This document shows positions 5,895 through 5,919 of a DNA stretch of 5,919 bases, in pieces (the first letter of the stretch is position 1; each line of letters opens with the position of its first letter). This DNA comes from WQTU01 sp031548835 (lineage in GTDB: Bacteria > Spirochaetota > Spirochaetia > CADAEX01). The stretch is from the NCBI GenBank assembly GCA_031548835.1, contig JAVBQS010000216.1, positions 1 through 5,919 of the forward strand, in the 5' to 3' direction. Made by a program: the position numbers and the translations under genes. The notes beneath the pieces are model-generated. The model was not told the DNA's origin and searched no databases. It saw nothing but the letters and a program-made list of their open reading frames with translations.

Positions 5895-5919
5895 AAAAGT
5901 TAAATATTTAGCTTTATTA

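Overview
This is an AT-rich bacterial window (roughly one third G+C by eye). It holds a riboflavin biosynthesis operon head under an FMN riboswitch, three genes for predicted exported proteins, and a scatter of inverted repeats with one gene remnant. The organism is inferred, not shown. The layout of the DUF4139-type protein and the style of the small exported proteins recall treponeme-like Spirochaetota. This rests on memory of protein style only and confidence is low to moderate.

Region 1-1822, minus strand: a promoter (TTGACA, 17 nt, TATTCT), an FMN aptamer (about 1771-1667), a hairpin with a short T-rich tail that looks like the terminator of the switch, then ribD. Riboflavin synthase (ribE) overlaps the end of ribD by 16 nt and runs off the left edge. 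Together they make a feedback-controlled riboflavin operon: RibD supplies the pyrimidine intermediate, RibE does the final dismutation, and FMN shuts off the transcript.

Region 1823-2056 has no gene. It contains a roughly 180-bp MITE-like element (about 1861-2042) with imperfect terminal inverted repeats and an internal GC-rich hairpin. The core of that hairpin recurs in the ribD leader.

Region 2057-4941, minus strand: a 686-aa exported DUF4139 (MuiA-like) protein is followed by a 144-aa exported protein that has its own strong promoter. A 22-bp perfect inverted repeat lies between them. The upstream intergenic region (4702-4941) is shared with a divergent gene and carries a 14-bp palindrome.

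Region 4942-5919: a plus-strand gene for a very acidic 137-aa exported protein, then a 138-nt AT-rich spacer (5356-5493) in which I see nothing. Next come a C-terminal fragment of a DUF1697 protein on the minus strand, a third copy of the repeat end abutting the fragment, and a 14-bp palindrome near the right edge. I do not see a clear new multi-gene system. The best leads are the repeat family, its junction with the broken DUF1697 gene, and the unusual domain order of the DUF4139 protein.
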